Shown: piece after piece, positions 26,747 through 37,332 of the stretch | Layout: every line of letters starts with the position of its first letter | Position numbering within the stretch: position 1 is the stretch's first letter | DNA from: Sphingobium indicum B90A | Lineage (GTDB): Bacteria; Pseudomonadota; Alphaproteobacteria; Sphingomonadales; Sphingomonadaceae | Assembly (NCBI RefSeq): GCF_000264945.2 | Contig: NZ_CP013070.1 | Coordinates: 1,364,001 to 1,428,000, forward strand | DNA length: 64,000 bases | Direction: 5' to 3' | Notes under the pieces: model-generated | What the model was told of the DNA's origin: nothing | Database searches by the model: none | What the model saw: the letters and a program-made list of their open reading frames with translations, nothing else | Position numbers and translations under genes: made by a program

Positions 26747-28381
26747 TTACACCAGCCGGCTCTGCTTCACCGCCGCTTCGATGAAGCTGGCGAAGAGCGG
26801 ATGCGGGTCGAAGGGTTTGGACTTGAGTTCCGGGTGGAACTGCACGCCGACGAACCAGGGGTGGTCGGGCCGCTCGACGATTTCCGGGAGCGTGCCGTCG
26901 GGGGACATGCCGGAGAAGATCAGCCCGCCCTTTTCCAGCGGTTCGCGATAGCCCGCGTTCACCTCATAGCGGTGGCGGTGCCGTTCGCTGATGTCGGTGG
27001 CGTCATAGATGCCCGCGACGACGCTGTTGCCGGTGAGCTTCGCCGGATAGGCGCCCAGGCGCATGGTGCCGCCAAGGTCGGTTTCGGCGGTGCGCTTCTG
27101 CAGGCCTTCCTTGCTCATCCATTCGGTGATGAGGCCGACGACCGGCTCGCTGGTTTCGCCGAATTCGGTGGTGGAGGCGTTGGCGATGCCCGCCGTGTTC
27201 CGCGCCCCCTCTATGCAGGCCATCTGCATGCCGAGGCAAATGCCGAAGAAGGGCACGTTGCGTTCGCGGGCGAATTTGACGGAGGCGATCTTCCCCTCCG
27301 ACCCGCGCACGCCGAAGCCGCCGGGGACGAGGATGCCGTGCATCGGTTCCAGGCGGGCGGCGATGTCCGCGCCCTCTTCCTCGAACAGCTCGGCGTCCAG
27401 CCATTTGATGTTGACCTTCACCCGGTTGGCGAAGCCGCCATGGGTCAGCGCCTCATAGAGCGACTTGTAGGCATCGGGCAGGCCGACATATTTGCCGACG
27501 ACGCCGATGGTGACCTCGCCCTCCGGATTCTGCTGCCGGTCCATGATGTCGTGCCAGCGGTCCAGCTTGGGCGCGGGGGCGTTTTCGATGCCGAAGGCGC
27601 GCAGCACTTCATCGTCCAGCCCTTCGGCATGATATTGCGTCGGGACCGCGTAGATGCTGCTGGCGTCGAGCGCGGGGATGACCGCTTCGGGACGGACATT
27701 GCAGAAGAGGGCGATCTTGCGCCGCTCGCTTTCCGGCAGCGGATGTTCGCAGCGGCAGAGCAATATGTCGGGCTGGATGCCCAGCGACGTCAGTTCCCGC
27801 ACGCTGTGCTGGGTCGGCTTGGTCTTCAGCTCGCCCGCCGCCGCGATATAGGGGACCAGCGTCACATGGACGAAGATGGAGCGGTTGCGCCCCAGATCGT
27901 TATGCAACTGGCGGATCGCCTCCATGAAGGGGAGCGATTCGATGTCGCCCACCGTGCCGCCGATCTCGCACAGCACGAAATCGAGGTCGTCGGAGTCGGC
28001 CAGGGCGAAGGCCTTGATCTCGTCGGTGACGTGCGGGATCACCTGAACCGTCGCGCCCAGATAGTCGCCGCGCCGTTCGCGCTGGATGATGGTCTGATAG
28101 ACCCGGCCCTGCGTCACATTGTCCGACTGCCGCGCCGAAACGCCGGTGAAGCGCTCATAATGGCCAAGATCGAGGTCGGTTTCCGCCCCGTCGTCGGTCA
28201 CATAGACCTCGCCATGCTGATAGGGACTCATCGTGCCCGGATCGACGTTGAGATAGGGATCGAATTTCCGAATGCGCACACGGAAACCTCGCGCCTGCAG
28301 CAGTGCTGCGAGCGAAGCGGCCATCAGGCCCTTGCCAAGCGAGGAGACCACGCCGCCGGTGATGAAAATATACCGCGCCAT
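26747..28381 (-). CDS. pyrG: CTP synthase
   Basis: Makes CTP from UTP, ATP and glutamine. 544 residues. N-terminal synthase domain starts [20 protein letters not shown] with the P-loop; [20 protein letters not shown] and the [17 protein letters not shown] region follow. C-terminal class-I amidotransferase has [12 protein letters not shown] (catalytic Cys) and a late [11 protein letters not shown] (His and Glu). Ends convergently near the sugar dehydrogenase. Confidence 0.98.
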   Translation of the reverse strand: MARYIFITGGVVSSLGKGLMAASLAALLQARGFRVRIRKFDPYLNVDPGTMSPYQHGEVYVTDDGAETDLDLGHYERFTGVSARQSDNVTQGRVYQTIIQRERRGDYLGATVQVIPHVTDEIKAFALADSDDLDFVLCEIGGTVGDIESLPFMEAIRQLHNDLGRNRSIFVHVTLVPYIAAAGELKTKPTQHSVRELTSLGIQPDILLCRCEHPLPESERRKIALFCNVRPEAVIPALDASSIYAVPTQYHAEGLDDEVLRAFGIENAPAPKLDRWHDIMDRQQNPEGEVTIGVVGKYVGLPDAYKSLYEALTHGGFANRVKVNIKWLDAELFEEEGADIAARLEPMHGILVPGGFGVRGSEGKIASVKFARERNVPFFGICLGMQMACIEGARNTAGIANASTTEFGETSEPVVGLITEWMSKEGLQKRTAETDLGGTMRLGAYPAKLTGNSVVAGIYDATDISERHRHRYEVNAGYREPLEKGGLIFSGMSPDGTLPEIVERPDHPWFVGVQFHPELKSKPFDPHPLFASFIEAAVKQSRLV

Positions 28382-28472
28382 GGGAGGAGAGGCTTAGCCT
28401 TTTACAAACGAGTTGGGCAAGCGCGCGAATCATCGCGCGTGCGAAAAAAGATCGAAATGACCGTAAGGCGGC

Positions 28473-28850
28473 TTAGTTGGCGAGCGGAACCGCGCCGTTG
28501 GCGGCATTGCCGCTCGCCGCGCCAGCAGCGCCGGCCAGCGGATCGTTGCCGGTCGCCGGGGCCGGACCGGATGCCGGAGCGGCCGGCGCCTGCTTCACCA
28601 GAGAGGTGTCGATGTCGCTCGGCCGGTGCTGGATCGAGGCGATCACCGCGAGCACGACCGACAGCGTCACGAAGATGCCGGCGAGAACCGTGGTCGATCG
28701 GGTCAGAAAGTCCGCCGCGCCGCGCGCCGACATGAACCCCGCCGGGCTGCCGCCGACGCCCAGGCCGCCGCCTTCCGACTTCTGCATCAGGATGACGGTG
28801 ACCAGCAGGGCAGCGACGATGGCCTGCACGACAAGGATGAAGGTGAACAT
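28473..28850 (-). CDS. secG: Preprotein translocase subunit SecG
   Basis: Small subunit of the SecYEG channel. 125 residues with two spans: FTFILVVQAIVAALLVTVIL and TTVLAGIFVTLSVVLAVIAS, separated by the conserved loop KSEGGGLGVGGSPAGFMSAR. A low-complexity Ala/Pro/Gly tail follows, as in many alphaproteobacteria. ATG at 28850 was chosen over the longer frame, which starts in a repeat. Lies between tpiA and pyrG, the common order tpiA-secG-pyrG. Confidence 0.95.
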   Translation of the reverse strand: MFTFILVVQAIVAALLVTVILMQKSEGGGLGVGGSPAGFMSARGAADFLTRSTTVLAGIFVTLSVVLAVIASIQHRPSDIDTSLVKQAPAAPASGPAPATGNDPLAGAAGAASGNAANGAVPLAN

Positions 28851-28930
28851 GAGACGAATATCTGTCCGGTAAAGGGTGCGTTGACGCGCACATAGCGATG
28901 ATGGCGCGCCGGGGCAACCGCCCCCGTCCT

Positions 28931-29059
28931 CTCCCCCTCCCGCAGGCGGGAGGGGTTGGAGGTGAGTGGGCGGCGGCATGCGGCGTTATCGCATGGTTGA
29001 TGGCATGGAAGCTCGCTGCGCTCGCACCCACCCCTTCCCCCTCCCTTGAAAGGGAGGGG
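28931..29059. repeat. Palindromic dispersed element, family 1, copy 4
   Basis: CCCCTCCCGCAGGCGGGAGG hairpin on the left and CCCCTCCCTTGAAAGGGAGG hairpin on the right, in the tpiA-secG gap. Unlike copies 1-3 it ends about 80 bases before the next start codon, so it does not form the ribosome site. Confidence 0.8.
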
Positions 29060-29078
29060 CTTATTTTTTTTGTTGGGG

Positions 29079-29819
<741 letters not shown>

Positions 29820-30011
29820 CGATCTTTCCCCTTATGCTTTTGCTGCACGGTCCCCTGCGGCGCGGCTCTCCAATCCGCGCGCCGGGTTGGCCGAGCCGAT
29901 GAACGGCGTGCGGGCATTTGTCCAGCCTTGGCGCCCCACCGCCCCTTGCCCACGCGACGATCCGCCCTTAAAGCGGGCCGCCATCAAAGCCGCTTTTACG
30001 GACTTTCCTCC

Positions 30012-31961
30012 ATGCTTTCAGTCTTTCGCCGTTTCATCCGCTCCAAATTGGGCGCCTTTGCGGCCCTGATCTTCCTGGGGATCATCGCGGCCGCCTTCAT
30101 CATGGGGGACATCACGAGCGGCAAGTTCGGATCGTCCATGGGCGGCGGCGAAACCGCGGCCAGGGCGGGCGGAGCGCGCCTCACCATGACCGAATTCCAG
30201 GACCGGGTGCAGCGCGTGTTCGAAAATGCGCGCCGGTCCAATCCGGGGTTGCAGATCGGCGACTTCCTGGCGCAGGGCGGCGCGGCGCAGGTCTATGACC
30301 AGCTTGTCGCGTCGATGACGCTGAAGGAATATGCGAGCGACCAGAAGGTCCATATCTCCAAGCGGCTGGTCGATGCCCAGATCGCGCAGATCCCCGCCTT
30401 CCAGGATGCAGCCGGCAATTTCAGCCAGGAGAATTTCCGGCAGTTGCTGCTGCGCGAACGGATCACCGAGCAGGCGCTGCGCGACGACATCAGCCGGGAG
30501 ATATTGGAGCGCCAGATGCTCGCCCCCTTGGGACTCGGCGTGAAGCTGACCGACTCCATGGTGCTGCCCTATGCCTCGCTGCTGCTGGAGGCGCGCCAGG
30601 GCACCATCGCCGTCATTCCCGCCACCGCTTTCAAGGACATCGCCGACCCGACCGACGCGCAGCTTGACGACTTCTACAGGAAGAATGCGGCGCGCTACAC
30701 CATTCCGGAACAGCGCCGCATCCGCTATGCCGTGATCGACGCCGAACGCTTCGCCCAGGCGGCGCAGCCGACCGATGCGGAAATCGCCAGCTATTACAAC
30801 CAGAACAAGGCAGCCTATGCCGCGAAGGAAAGCCGCAGCTTCGAGCAGTTGATCCTGCCGACGCAGGCCGCCGCGAAGGCGATCGCGGATCAGGTGAAGG
30901 GCGGCAAGTCGCTCGCCGCCGCAGCGCAATCGGCCGGCCTCTCCGTCTCCGAACTGAAGGACCAGAGCCGGGAGGCGCTGGCCTCCGCCGCGTCCGCCGC
31001 CGTCGCCAATGCCGGTTTTGCCGCGAAACAGGGCGAGCTGGTGGGGCCGCTGCGTGGATCGCTGGGCTGGGTGCTGCTGCGGGTCACGGCGGTCAGCACG
31101 ACCCCGGCCCGCGCCCTGGCGGCGGTGCGGGACGAGATCGTCGCCGCGCTGCGCGCACAGAAGGAAAAGCGGCTGCTCAACGACTTCACCGGCAAGATAG
31201 AGGATCAGATCGCCAATGGCGGCAGCTTCGATGAAGTGGTGAAGGACAATGGCCTGAAGCTGGAGACCACGCCCTTCCTCGTCTCCTCCGGCAAGCAGGT
31301 GGAGGATGCCGCCTATCAGGTTCCGGCCGACGTGAAGCCGCTGCTCGCCCCCGTCTTCGGCATGAGCCAGGACGACGACGCGCAACTGGTTCCGATCGTG
31401 GCGGAGAAGCGCTATGCGCTGGCCGCGCCCGGCGACATCCAGGCCGCCGCGCCGCCGCCGCTCGCCAAGGTGAAGCCGCTGGTGGCGATGCAGTACAAGC
31501 TCGCCCAGGGCAATGAGAAGGCCAAGGCGCTGGCCGAGCAGATCCGCGCCAAGGTCGCCAAGGGCATGAAACTGGACGAGGCGGTCGCCTCCGCCGGCGT
31601 CGCCCTGCCCAGGCCGCAAGTGGTGGGCGGCCGCCGCGCCGACATCATGCGCGACGGCCAGCGTCCGCCCGCCGAGGTGGCGATGCTGTTCACCATGGCG
31701 ACCAACAGCGTGAAGACGCTGCCCGCCGGGCAGGATCGGGGCTATTTCGTGGTGCAGTTGAACGGCATCAAGCGCGGCGACGCGGGCAGCGACAAGGCGC
31801 TGGTCAACCAGGTTCGCGACCAGCTCAGCGAAGTGGTGGGCCAGGAATATGGCCAGCAGTTCGAGCGCGCCGTCGAAAAGGAACTGGGCGTCAAGCGCAA
31901 CCCCAATGCCGTGGCCTCCGTCCAGCGCGCGCTGGCCAGCGCCAATGGCGGCGGTCAGTAA
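30012..31961 (+). CDS. ppiD: Periplasmic folding chaperone/peptidyl-prolyl isomerase (PpiD/SurA type)
   Basis: Membrane-anchored periplasmic chaperone of 649 residues. A short cytoplasmic head (LSVFRRFIRSKLG) is followed by one span (AFAALIFLGIIAAAFIMGDI). The SurA_N-like chaperone domain covers about 35-230, a parvulin-type PPIC domain about 245-360 (RSFEQLILPTQAAAKAIADQ), and a second rotamase-like region later. ATG at 30012 was chosen; the frame is open upstream to 29046 but there it runs antisense to tpiA. Helps outer-membrane protein folding; trpE follows immediately. Confidence 0.9.
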   Translation: MLSVFRRFIRSKLGAFAALIFLGIIAAAFIMGDITSGKFGSSMGGGETAARAGGARLTMTEFQDRVQRVFENARRSNPGLQIGDFLAQGGAAQVYDQLVASMTLKEYASDQKVHISKRLVDAQIAQIPAFQDAAGNFSQENFRQLLLRERITEQALRDDISREILERQMLAPLGLGVKLTDSMVLPYASLLLEARQGTIAVIPATAFKDIADPTDAQLDDFYRKNAARYTIPEQRRIRYAVIDAERFAQAAQPTDAEIASYYNQNKAAYAAKESRSFEQLILPTQAAAKAIADQVKGGKSLAAAAQSAGLSVSELKDQSREALASAASAAVANAGFAAKQGELVGPLRGSLGWVLLRVTAVSTTPARALAAVRDEIVAALRAQKEKRLLNDFTGKIEDQIANGGSFDEVVKDNGLKLETTPFLVSSGKQVEDAAYQVPADVKPLLAPVFGMSQDDDAQLVPIVAEKRYALAAPGDIQAAAPPPLAKVKPLVAMQYKLAQGNEKAKALAEQIRAKVAKGMKLDEAVASAGVALPRPQVVGGRRADIMRDGQRPPAEVAMLFTMATNSVKTLPAGQDRGYFVVQLNGIKRGDAGSDKALVNQVRDQLSEVVGQEYGQQFERAVEKELGVKRNPNAVASVQRALASANGGGQ

Positions 31962-31986
31962 GATGGGCGCAGGGGGACCGGCGGCA

Positions 31987-33489
31987 ATGGACGGCATGGA
32001 AAGCGCGCGCAAGGCACTGGCGGCGGGTCGATCCGCGCTGGTGTGGCGGCGCCAGATCGCCGACACCGACACGCCGATTTCCGCGGCGCTCAAATTGTTC
32101 GAGGCCGACCGTGGCGACTTCCTGCTGGAATCGGTCGAGGGCGGCGCGGTGCGGGGCCGTCACAGCCTGATCGGCCTGGCCCCCGACCTCGTCTTCCGGG
32201 CGCAGGGCCATGCGGCGGAGATCAACCGGCAATGGGCGACCGACCGGCAGGCCTTCGTGCCGGAAGGCGCCTACGCGCTGGATGCTTTGCGGGCGCTGGT
32301 GGCGGAATGCCGGGCGGAACTCGACCCGGCGCTGCCCGCCGCTCTGGCCTGCCTGGTCGGCTATTTCGGCTACGAGACGGTCGGGCTGGTGGAAAAGCTG
32401 CCGCGTCCGCCTGAAAATTCTATCGCTCTGCCGGACATGCTGTTCGTGCGGCCGACCGTCATATTGGTGTTCGACCGGCTGGCCGACGCGCTGTTCCTGG
32501 TCGCGCCGGTGTGGAAGGGCAGCTTTGCCGATGCCGACCGCGCCGTCGAGCAGGCGCTGGAGCGGATCGATGCGGTCGCCGCGAAGCTGGCGGCCCCCCT
32601 GCCCGCGCCGGCCGCCCCGGCCGAGATCGCCGATGTCGCGGTGACGCCGGTGCTGGAGCCGGGCCGCTACGCCGCGATGGTCGAGAAGGCGAAGGATTAT
32701 ATCGTCGCGGGCGACATTTTTCAGGTGGTGCTGGCGCAGCGCTTCACCAGCCCGTTCACCCTGCCGCCGATTGCGCTTTACCGGGCGTTGCGGCGGATCA
32801 ATCCCTCGCCCTTCCTTTATTATCTCGACCTGCCCGGCTTTGCGCTGATCGGGTCGAGTCCGGAAATATTGGTTCGGGCGCGGGACGGCGAGGTCACGAT
32901 CAGGCCCATCGCCGGCACCCGCCCACGCGGCCGGAATGCCGTCGAGGACGCCGCCAACCGCGAAAGCCTGCTGGCCGATCCCAAGGAACGAGCAGAGCAT
33001 CTGATGCTGCTCGACCTGGGGCGCAACGATGTGGGACGGGTGGCGACGGCGGGCAGCGTGACCGTGACGGACAGCTATAGCGTCGAATTCTACAGCCATG
33101 TGATGCATATCGTGTCGAACGTGGTGGGACGGCTGGCTCCCGACAAGGACGCGCTCGACGCCTTGTTCGCGGGCTTTCCGGCAGGGACCGTATCGGGAGC
33201 GCCCAAGGTGCGCGCCTGCGAGATCATCGCGGAACTGGAGCCGGAAACGCGGGGGGCCTATGCCGGGGGCGTCGGCTATTTCGGGCCGGACGGCAATATG
33301 GATAGCTGCATCGTGCTGCGCACCGCCGTGCTCAAGGACGGGGTGATGCATGTGCAGGCAGGGGCCGGCATCGTCGCGGATTCGACCGCGGAATATGAAC
33401 AGCGGGAGTGCGAGGCGAAAAGCGGCGCATTGCTCGCCGCCGCGCGGGAAGCGGTGGCGTTGGCGCGCGAGTCGGGGTTTGGGCAGTAG
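31987..33489 (+). CDS. trpE: Anthranilate synthase component I
   Basis: First step of tryptophan synthesis, chorismate to anthranilate with TrpG. 500 residues from this start. The N-terminal Trp-binding region contains LLESVEGGAVRGRHSLIGL; the chorismate-binding domain has IFQVVLAQRF, SPEILVRARDGEVTIRPIAG, LLDLGRNDVGRVA, FYSHVMHIVSNVVG, and FPAGTVSGAPKVRACEII. The ATG at 31987 has AGGGGG about ten bases before it; ATG codons at 31963 and 31996 are alternatives. It begins just after ppiD, and this ppiD-trpE order is common in sphingomonads and other alphaproteobacteria. No leader peptide or attenuator is visible. Confidence 0.95.
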   Translation: MDGMESARKALAAGRSALVWRRQIADTDTPISAALKLFEADRGDFLLESVEGGAVRGRHSLIGLAPDLVFRAQGHAAEINRQWATDRQAFVPEGAYALDALRALVAECRAELDPALPAALACLVGYFGYETVGLVEKLPRPPENSIALPDMLFVRPTVILVFDRLADALFLVAPVWKGSFADADRAVEQALERIDAVAAKLAAPLPAPAAPAEIADVAVTPVLEPGRYAAMVEKAKDYIVAGDIFQVVLAQRFTSPFTLPPIALYRALRRINPSPFLYYLDLPGFALIGSSPEILVRARDGEVTIRPIAGTRPRGRNAVEDAANRESLLADPKERAEHLMLLDLGRNDVGRVATAGSVTVTDSYSVEFYSHVMHIVSNVVGRLAPDKDALDALFAGFPAGTVSGAPKVRACEIIAELEPETRGAYAGGVGYFGPDGNMDSCIVLRTAVLKDGVMHVQAGAGIVADSTAEYEQRECEAKSGALLAAAREAVALARESGFGQ

Positions 33490-33539
33490 AGCCGGCGATT
33501 GGCGGCGGCGGGTTGTGCCAGTTGCGGACGTCAGTTTCC

Positions 33540-33631
33540 CGTCACCCCGGACTTGATCGGGGTCCCGCTTTCCTTCTGAGTGCTGCGCCTCGTCCAAGGC
33601 AGCGGGACCCCGGATCAAGTCCGGGGTGACG
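33540..33631. repeat. Palindromic dispersed element, family 3
   Basis: CGTCACCCCGGACTTGATCG on the left and its complement GATCAAGTCCGGGGTGACG on the right, with inner GGGGTCCCGCT/AGCGGGACCCC. Downstream of trpE; may act as a transcription end for the convergent trpE and mltG genes. A decayed copy is at 48499. Confidence 0.85.
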
Positions 33632-33657
33632 AATAGGGAGAGGGGTGACGAATAGGG
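33623..33657. repeat. Short tandem duplication
   Basis: GGGGTGACGAATAGGG occurs twice at a 19-bp period (33623-33638, 33642-33657). The first copy shares the right arm of the family-3 element, so the end of that element was duplicated. Confidence 0.75.
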
Positions 33658-33700
33658 GAACGTCCGCTCCCCACCCAAGCGCGCCATCGGTCCGCTCACT

Positions 33701-34672
33701 TCAAAGCTCCCCCCTCGCCCGCCGGATTTCGAACCATTTGCGCACATTGTCATTATGCTCTTGCAGCGTGTCCGCGAAGATATGGCCGCCCTTCCCGTCC
33801 GCGACGAAGTAGAGCGCCTTCGTTTCCGCCGGGTGCAGCACCGCCAGGATCGACAGGCGGCCCGGATTGGCGATCGGTCCCTTGGGCAGGCCGATCATCG
33901 CATAGGTGTTATAGTCGTTGACCGCCGCGATTTCGGATTTCCTGATCCGTCGGCCCAGGGGCTTGCCCTTGGTGATCGGATAGATGATCGTCGGATCGGC
34001 CTGCAACATCATGCGCGCCTTCAGGCGATTGCCGTAAACCCCCGCAACGGTCGGCCGTTCCGAAGGCACCGCCGTTTCCTTTTCGACGATGCTGGCAAGG
34101 ATAATGGCTTCCCTGGGCGTTTTCGCGACCGTGTTCGGCGCCCGCTCCGCCCACATCTTGGCGAGCGCCTTGCTCATGGCATCCTGCATCCGCTTCAGCA
34201 CTGCCGCCCGGCCTTCGCCCTTGTCGAAGGCATAGCTGTCGGGCAGCACGCTGCCTTCCTCCGGCACAGGAATCTCGCCGGTCAGTTCCTCATTCGCCAT
34301 CAACCGCTCATGCACCAATATGGAGGGCATGCCTTCCGGTATGGTGATCAGCCGGGTCAGCGTCCTGCCGCCCTGGAGGATGCGGAAAATATCGGAATTG
34401 CTGGCGCCCTTGGGGATCAGGAATTCGCCCGCCTTGATCGACTTGCCGCGGCCGAAGACCTTGGCCCGCGTGAGGAAAGCGTCGGCCGAGCGCACCGCCC
34501 CCTTTTGTTTCAGGAGAATGGCTGCGTCCGCGATGGTCGAACCTTCCGGCACGACCAGCGTGATGTCCTTCATCGCCGGGCCGGTTTCGGTCCAGCCATG
34601 GACGAAGCGGAACGCTACGAACGCCGCGACGGCCAGGCCGATCAGCACTATGCCAAAGCCAAGCCGCCGCAT
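33701..34672 (-). CDS. mltG: Endolytic murein transglycosylase MltG
   Basis: Inner-membrane lytic transglycosylase that cuts nascent glycan strands and helps to end chain elongation. 323 residues, one N-terminal span (LGFGIVLIGLAVAAFVAFRF), a LysM-like region (VVPEGSTIADAAILLKQKG), then the YceG catalytic domain with ILASIVEKETAVPSERPTVA (catalytic Glu), VYGNRLKARMMLQADPTIIY and the YNTYAMIGLPKGPIANPG motif. Starts 10 bases after fabF, the common acpP-fabF-mltG order. Confidence 0.96.
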   Translation of the reverse strand: MRRLGFGIVLIGLAVAAFVAFRFVHGWTETGPAMKDITLVVPEGSTIADAAILLKQKGAVRSADAFLTRAKVFGRGKSIKAGEFLIPKGASNSDIFRILQGGRTLTRLITIPEGMPSILVHERLMANEELTGEIPVPEEGSVLPDSYAFDKGEGRAAVLKRMQDAMSKALAKMWAERAPNTVAKTPREAIILASIVEKETAVPSERPTVAGVYGNRLKARMMLQADPTIIYPITKGKPLGRRIRKSEIAAVNDYNTYAMIGLPKGPIANPGRLSILAVLHPAETKALYFVADGKGGHIFADTLQEHNDNVRKWFEIRRARGEL

Positions 34673-34682
34673 TGGAGCCTTC

Positions 34683-35942
34683 TCAGACCGCCTTCATGAT
34701 GAGGGAGGCGTTGGTCCCGCCGAAACCGAAGCTGTTGTTCAGCACGGCCCGCACCTTGCGTTCCTTGGCGACATGCGGGACCAGGTCGACGCCCTTGCAG
34801 CTTTCGCTCGGCTCGTCGAGGTTCAGCGTCGGCGGCACGATCTGGTCGCGCAGCGCCAGGATGCAGAAGATGCTCTCCACCGCGCCAGCGCCGCCCAGCA
34901 GGTGGCCGATGGCCGACTTGGTCGAACTCATCGACATGGTGCCCAGATGATCGCCGAACAGCCGCTTCACCGCGCCCAGTTCCAGTTCGTCGCCCAGAGG
35001 CGTCGAGGTGCCATGCGCGTTCACATAATCGATGTCGCCCAGGCCCAGGCCCGATTTCTTGAGCGCCATCTCCATCGAACGATAGGCGCCATGGCCCTCC
35101 GGATGGGGGGCGGTCACGTGATAGGCGTCGCCCGACAAGCCATAGCCGACCACTTCGGCATAGATTTTCGCGCCGCGCGCCTTGGCCCGCTCATATTCCT
35201 CCAGCACGACCACGCCCGCGCCCTCGCCCATGACGAAGCCGTCGCGGTTGACGTCATAGGGTCGCGAAGCCTTTTCCGGGCTGTCGTTGAAGGCGGTCGA
35301 GAGCGCGCGCGCCTGCGCGAATCCGGCGATGCCGATGGGGCAGATCGCGCTTTCCGCGCCGCCGGCCAGCATCACGTCGGCATCGTCCAGCGCGATCATG
35401 CGGGCGGCGTCGCCGATGGAATGTGCGCCGGTCGAACAGGCGGTGACGACGGCATGGTTGGGGCCCATCAGGCCATATTTGATCGAAACCTGCCCGGAGA
35501 TCAGGTTGATCAGGCGGCCATGGACGAAATGCGGACTGACCCGGCCCGGCCCACGGTTCGCCAGCACCAGCGATTCGCTTTCGATGCCCGGCAGGCCGCC
35601 GATGCCCGAGCCGATGGAGCAGCCGGCGCGCAGCCGCTCCTCCTCGCTCATATCGTCCAGCCCCGCGTCGCGCAGCGCCTGGCTGGCGGCGGAAATGCCG
35701 TAGACGATGAAGGGGTCGACCTGCCGCTGGATCTTGTGATCGACGTCCAGCCCGGCGTCATAGCCATATTCATGATCCGCCGGCTTCACTTCGCAGGCGA
35801 TGCGGCACTTATACTCACTGGCGTCGAAGCGCGTGATCGTCGCCGCGCCGGACTTGGACGCGATGATGTTCTTCCAGGTCGTTTCCACATCCCCGCCAAG
35901 CGGGCTGACCATGCCAAGGCCGGTTACGACAACACGACGCAT
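34683..35942 (-). CDS. fabF: Beta-ketoacyl-ACP synthase II
   Basis: Condensing enzyme for fatty acid elongation. 419 residues. Thiolase fold with nucleophile C169 in VVTACSTGAHSIG and the two histidines in NAHGTSTPLGD and KSAIGHLLGGAGA; the end FGFGGTNASLIM is standard. Begins MRRVVVTGLGMVSPLGGDVE. Upstream lies acpP, separated by a terminator hairpin. Confidence 0.97.
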   Translation of the reverse strand: MRRVVVTGLGMVSPLGGDVETTWKNIIASKSGAATITRFDASEYKCRIACEVKPADHEYGYDAGLDVDHKIQRQVDPFIVYGISAASQALRDAGLDDMSEEERLRAGCSIGSGIGGLPGIESESLVLANRGPGRVSPHFVHGRLINLISGQVSIKYGLMGPNHAVVTACSTGAHSIGDAARMIALDDADVMLAGGAESAICPIGIAGFAQARALSTAFNDSPEKASRPYDVNRDGFVMGEGAGVVVLEEYERAKARGAKIYAEVVGYGLSGDAYHVTAPHPEGHGAYRSMEMALKKSGLGLGDIDYVNAHGTSTPLGDELELGAVKRLFGDHLGTMSMSSTKSAIGHLLGGAGAVESIFCILALRDQIVPPTLNLDEPSESCKGVDLVPHVAKERKVRAVLNNSFGFGGTNASLIMKAV

Positions 35943-36023
35943 ATGCTTGCTCCGAAAAATCTTTTTGGCTCAACGCCGCCCATCTAACCCTTCGAAAGGG
36001 GATTGTGAACGGGGACCAGATGC

Positions 36024-36070
36024 GAAAAGGCTCCCCAAGACCCGGTTTCGCCGGACAGGAGGAGCCTTTT
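36024..36070 (-). terminator. Terminator between acpP and fabF
   Basis: Minus-strand AAAAGGCTCC...GGAGCCTTTT with an inner imperfect stem, ending in TTTT. Allows high acpP expression with reduced read-through into fabF. Confidence 0.75.
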
Positions 36071-36120
36071 CCTTTTCAAACGCGGCGGCCACCCGTCTTC
36101 GGGCAGGCCGCCAGGCGCCC

Positions 36121-36354
36121 TTACTGCTTGCTGTCGATATAATCGATGGCATCCTTGACGGTGGCGATCTTTTCCGCCGCGTCGTCGGGGATTTCGACGC
36201 CGAATTCTTCCTCGAACGCCATCACCAGCTCGACGATGTCCAGGCTGTCAGCGCCCAGATCGTCGATGAAGCTCGCATCCTCGGTCACCTTTTCGGCTTC
36301 GACGCCCAGATGCTCGACGACGATTTTCTTTACGCGATCCGCGGTCTCACTCAT
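36121..36354 (-). CDS. acpP: Acyl carrier protein
   Basis: Carries acyl chains on a phosphopantetheine arm. 77 residues, very acidic. The attachment serine is S37 in [20 protein letters not shown]. The end is [12 protein letters not shown]. Lies between fabG and fabF with its own 236-base upstream gap, so it probably has its own promoter. Confidence 0.98.
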   Translation of the reverse strand: MSETADRVKKIVVEHLGVEAEKVTEDASFIDDLGADSLDIVELVMAFEEEFGVEIPDDAAEKIATVKDAIDYIDSKQ

Positions 36355-36590
36355 GAGTGGTCCTTCTTACTGGGTATCGTTGATGGTTCTGAATATCTGT
36401 TAAGGCATGCCCTAGAGGCAAGCCCAACGAGAGGCAAGAGGCAAGAGACAATCGGGTGGCATCGCCCCACCTGCGTTCGACTCTTCAGCCCCGATGGCAC
36501 AAGGCGGCGGCTTTGCAAATGCCCAAAATTTCCGGGCGCGATGGAATAAAGCCGCAGCGTGGGACTTTGGGATCGACCGATCCTTCCCCT

Positions 36591-37331
36591 TCAGATCATC
36601 GCCATGCCGCCATTGACGTGCAGCGTCTGGCCGGTGACGTAACCCGCTTCCTTGCTGGCGAGATAGACCACAGCCGCGCCGATATCCTCGCCCGCGCCCA
36701 GGTCGCCCGCCGGAATCTTCGTCAGGATCGCGCTTTTCTGCGCGTCGTTCAGCGCGTCGGTCATGGCCGAACGGATGAAGCCCGGCGCGACGCAGTTCAC
36801 GGTGATGCCCCGGCTCGCCAGTTCCTGGCCCAGCGACTTGGACATGCCGATGATGCCCGCCTTCGACGCCGCATAATTGGCCTGGCCCGGATTGCCGGTG
36901 ACGCCCACGACGGAGGTGATGGAGATGATGCGGCCGAAACGGGCCTTCATCATCGGCTTGGCGGCGGCGCGGGCAAGGCGGAAGGCCGCCTCCAGATTGA
37001 CCGAGATCACGTCCGACCATTCCTCATCCTTCATCCGCAGGATCAGGTTGTCGCGGGTGATGCCCGCATTGTTGACGAGGATGTCGATCTTCCCGCCCAG
37101 CGCTTCGACCGCCTGCCCCACCAGCGCGTCGACCGCCGCCGGATCGCCGAGGTTGCAGACCAGAATCTTGTGGTCCCCGCCCAGTTCCGCGGCAAAGGCC
37201 TTCAGCTTCTCCTCATTGCTGCCCGAAAGGGCCAAGGTGGCGCCCTGCGCGGCGAGGGCTTTCGCGATGGCGGAGCCGATACCCCCCGAAGCGCCCGTCA
37301 CCAGCGCGGTCATGCCTGTCAGATCGAACAT
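36591..37331 (-). CDS. fabG: 3-oxoacyl-ACP reductase FabG
   Basis: NADPH-dependent reductase of the fatty acid cycle. 246 residues, short-chain dehydrogenase. Cofactor motif TGASGGIGSAIA (12-23), NNAG (87-90), and the catalytic S140, Y153, K157 (YAASK). Ends GQTLHVNGGMAMI. Starts one base before the stop codon of the crotonase gene upstream. Confidence 0.97.
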   Translation of the reverse strand: MFDLTGMTALVTGASGGIGSAIAKALAAQGATLALSGSNEEKLKAFAAELGGDHKILVCNLGDPAAVDALVGQAVEALGGKIDILVNNAGITRDNLILRMKDEEWSDVISVNLEAAFRLARAAAKPMMKARFGRIISITSVVGVTGNPGQANYAASKAGIIGMSKSLGQELASRGITVNCVAPGFIRSAMTDALNDAQKSAILTKIPAGDLGAGEDIGAAVVYLASKEAGYVTGQTLHVNGGMAMI

Positions 37332-37332
37332 T

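Noticed and set aside
11266..29059. Family-1 repeats as insertion sequence remnants
   Set aside because: No transposase fragments or target duplications are visible; the elements are 110-155 bp palindromes.
33540..33657. CRISPR-like array from repeated GGGGTGACGAATAGGG
   Set aside because: Only two copies with a three-base gap, formed by duplication of a palindrome end; no spacers and no cas genes.
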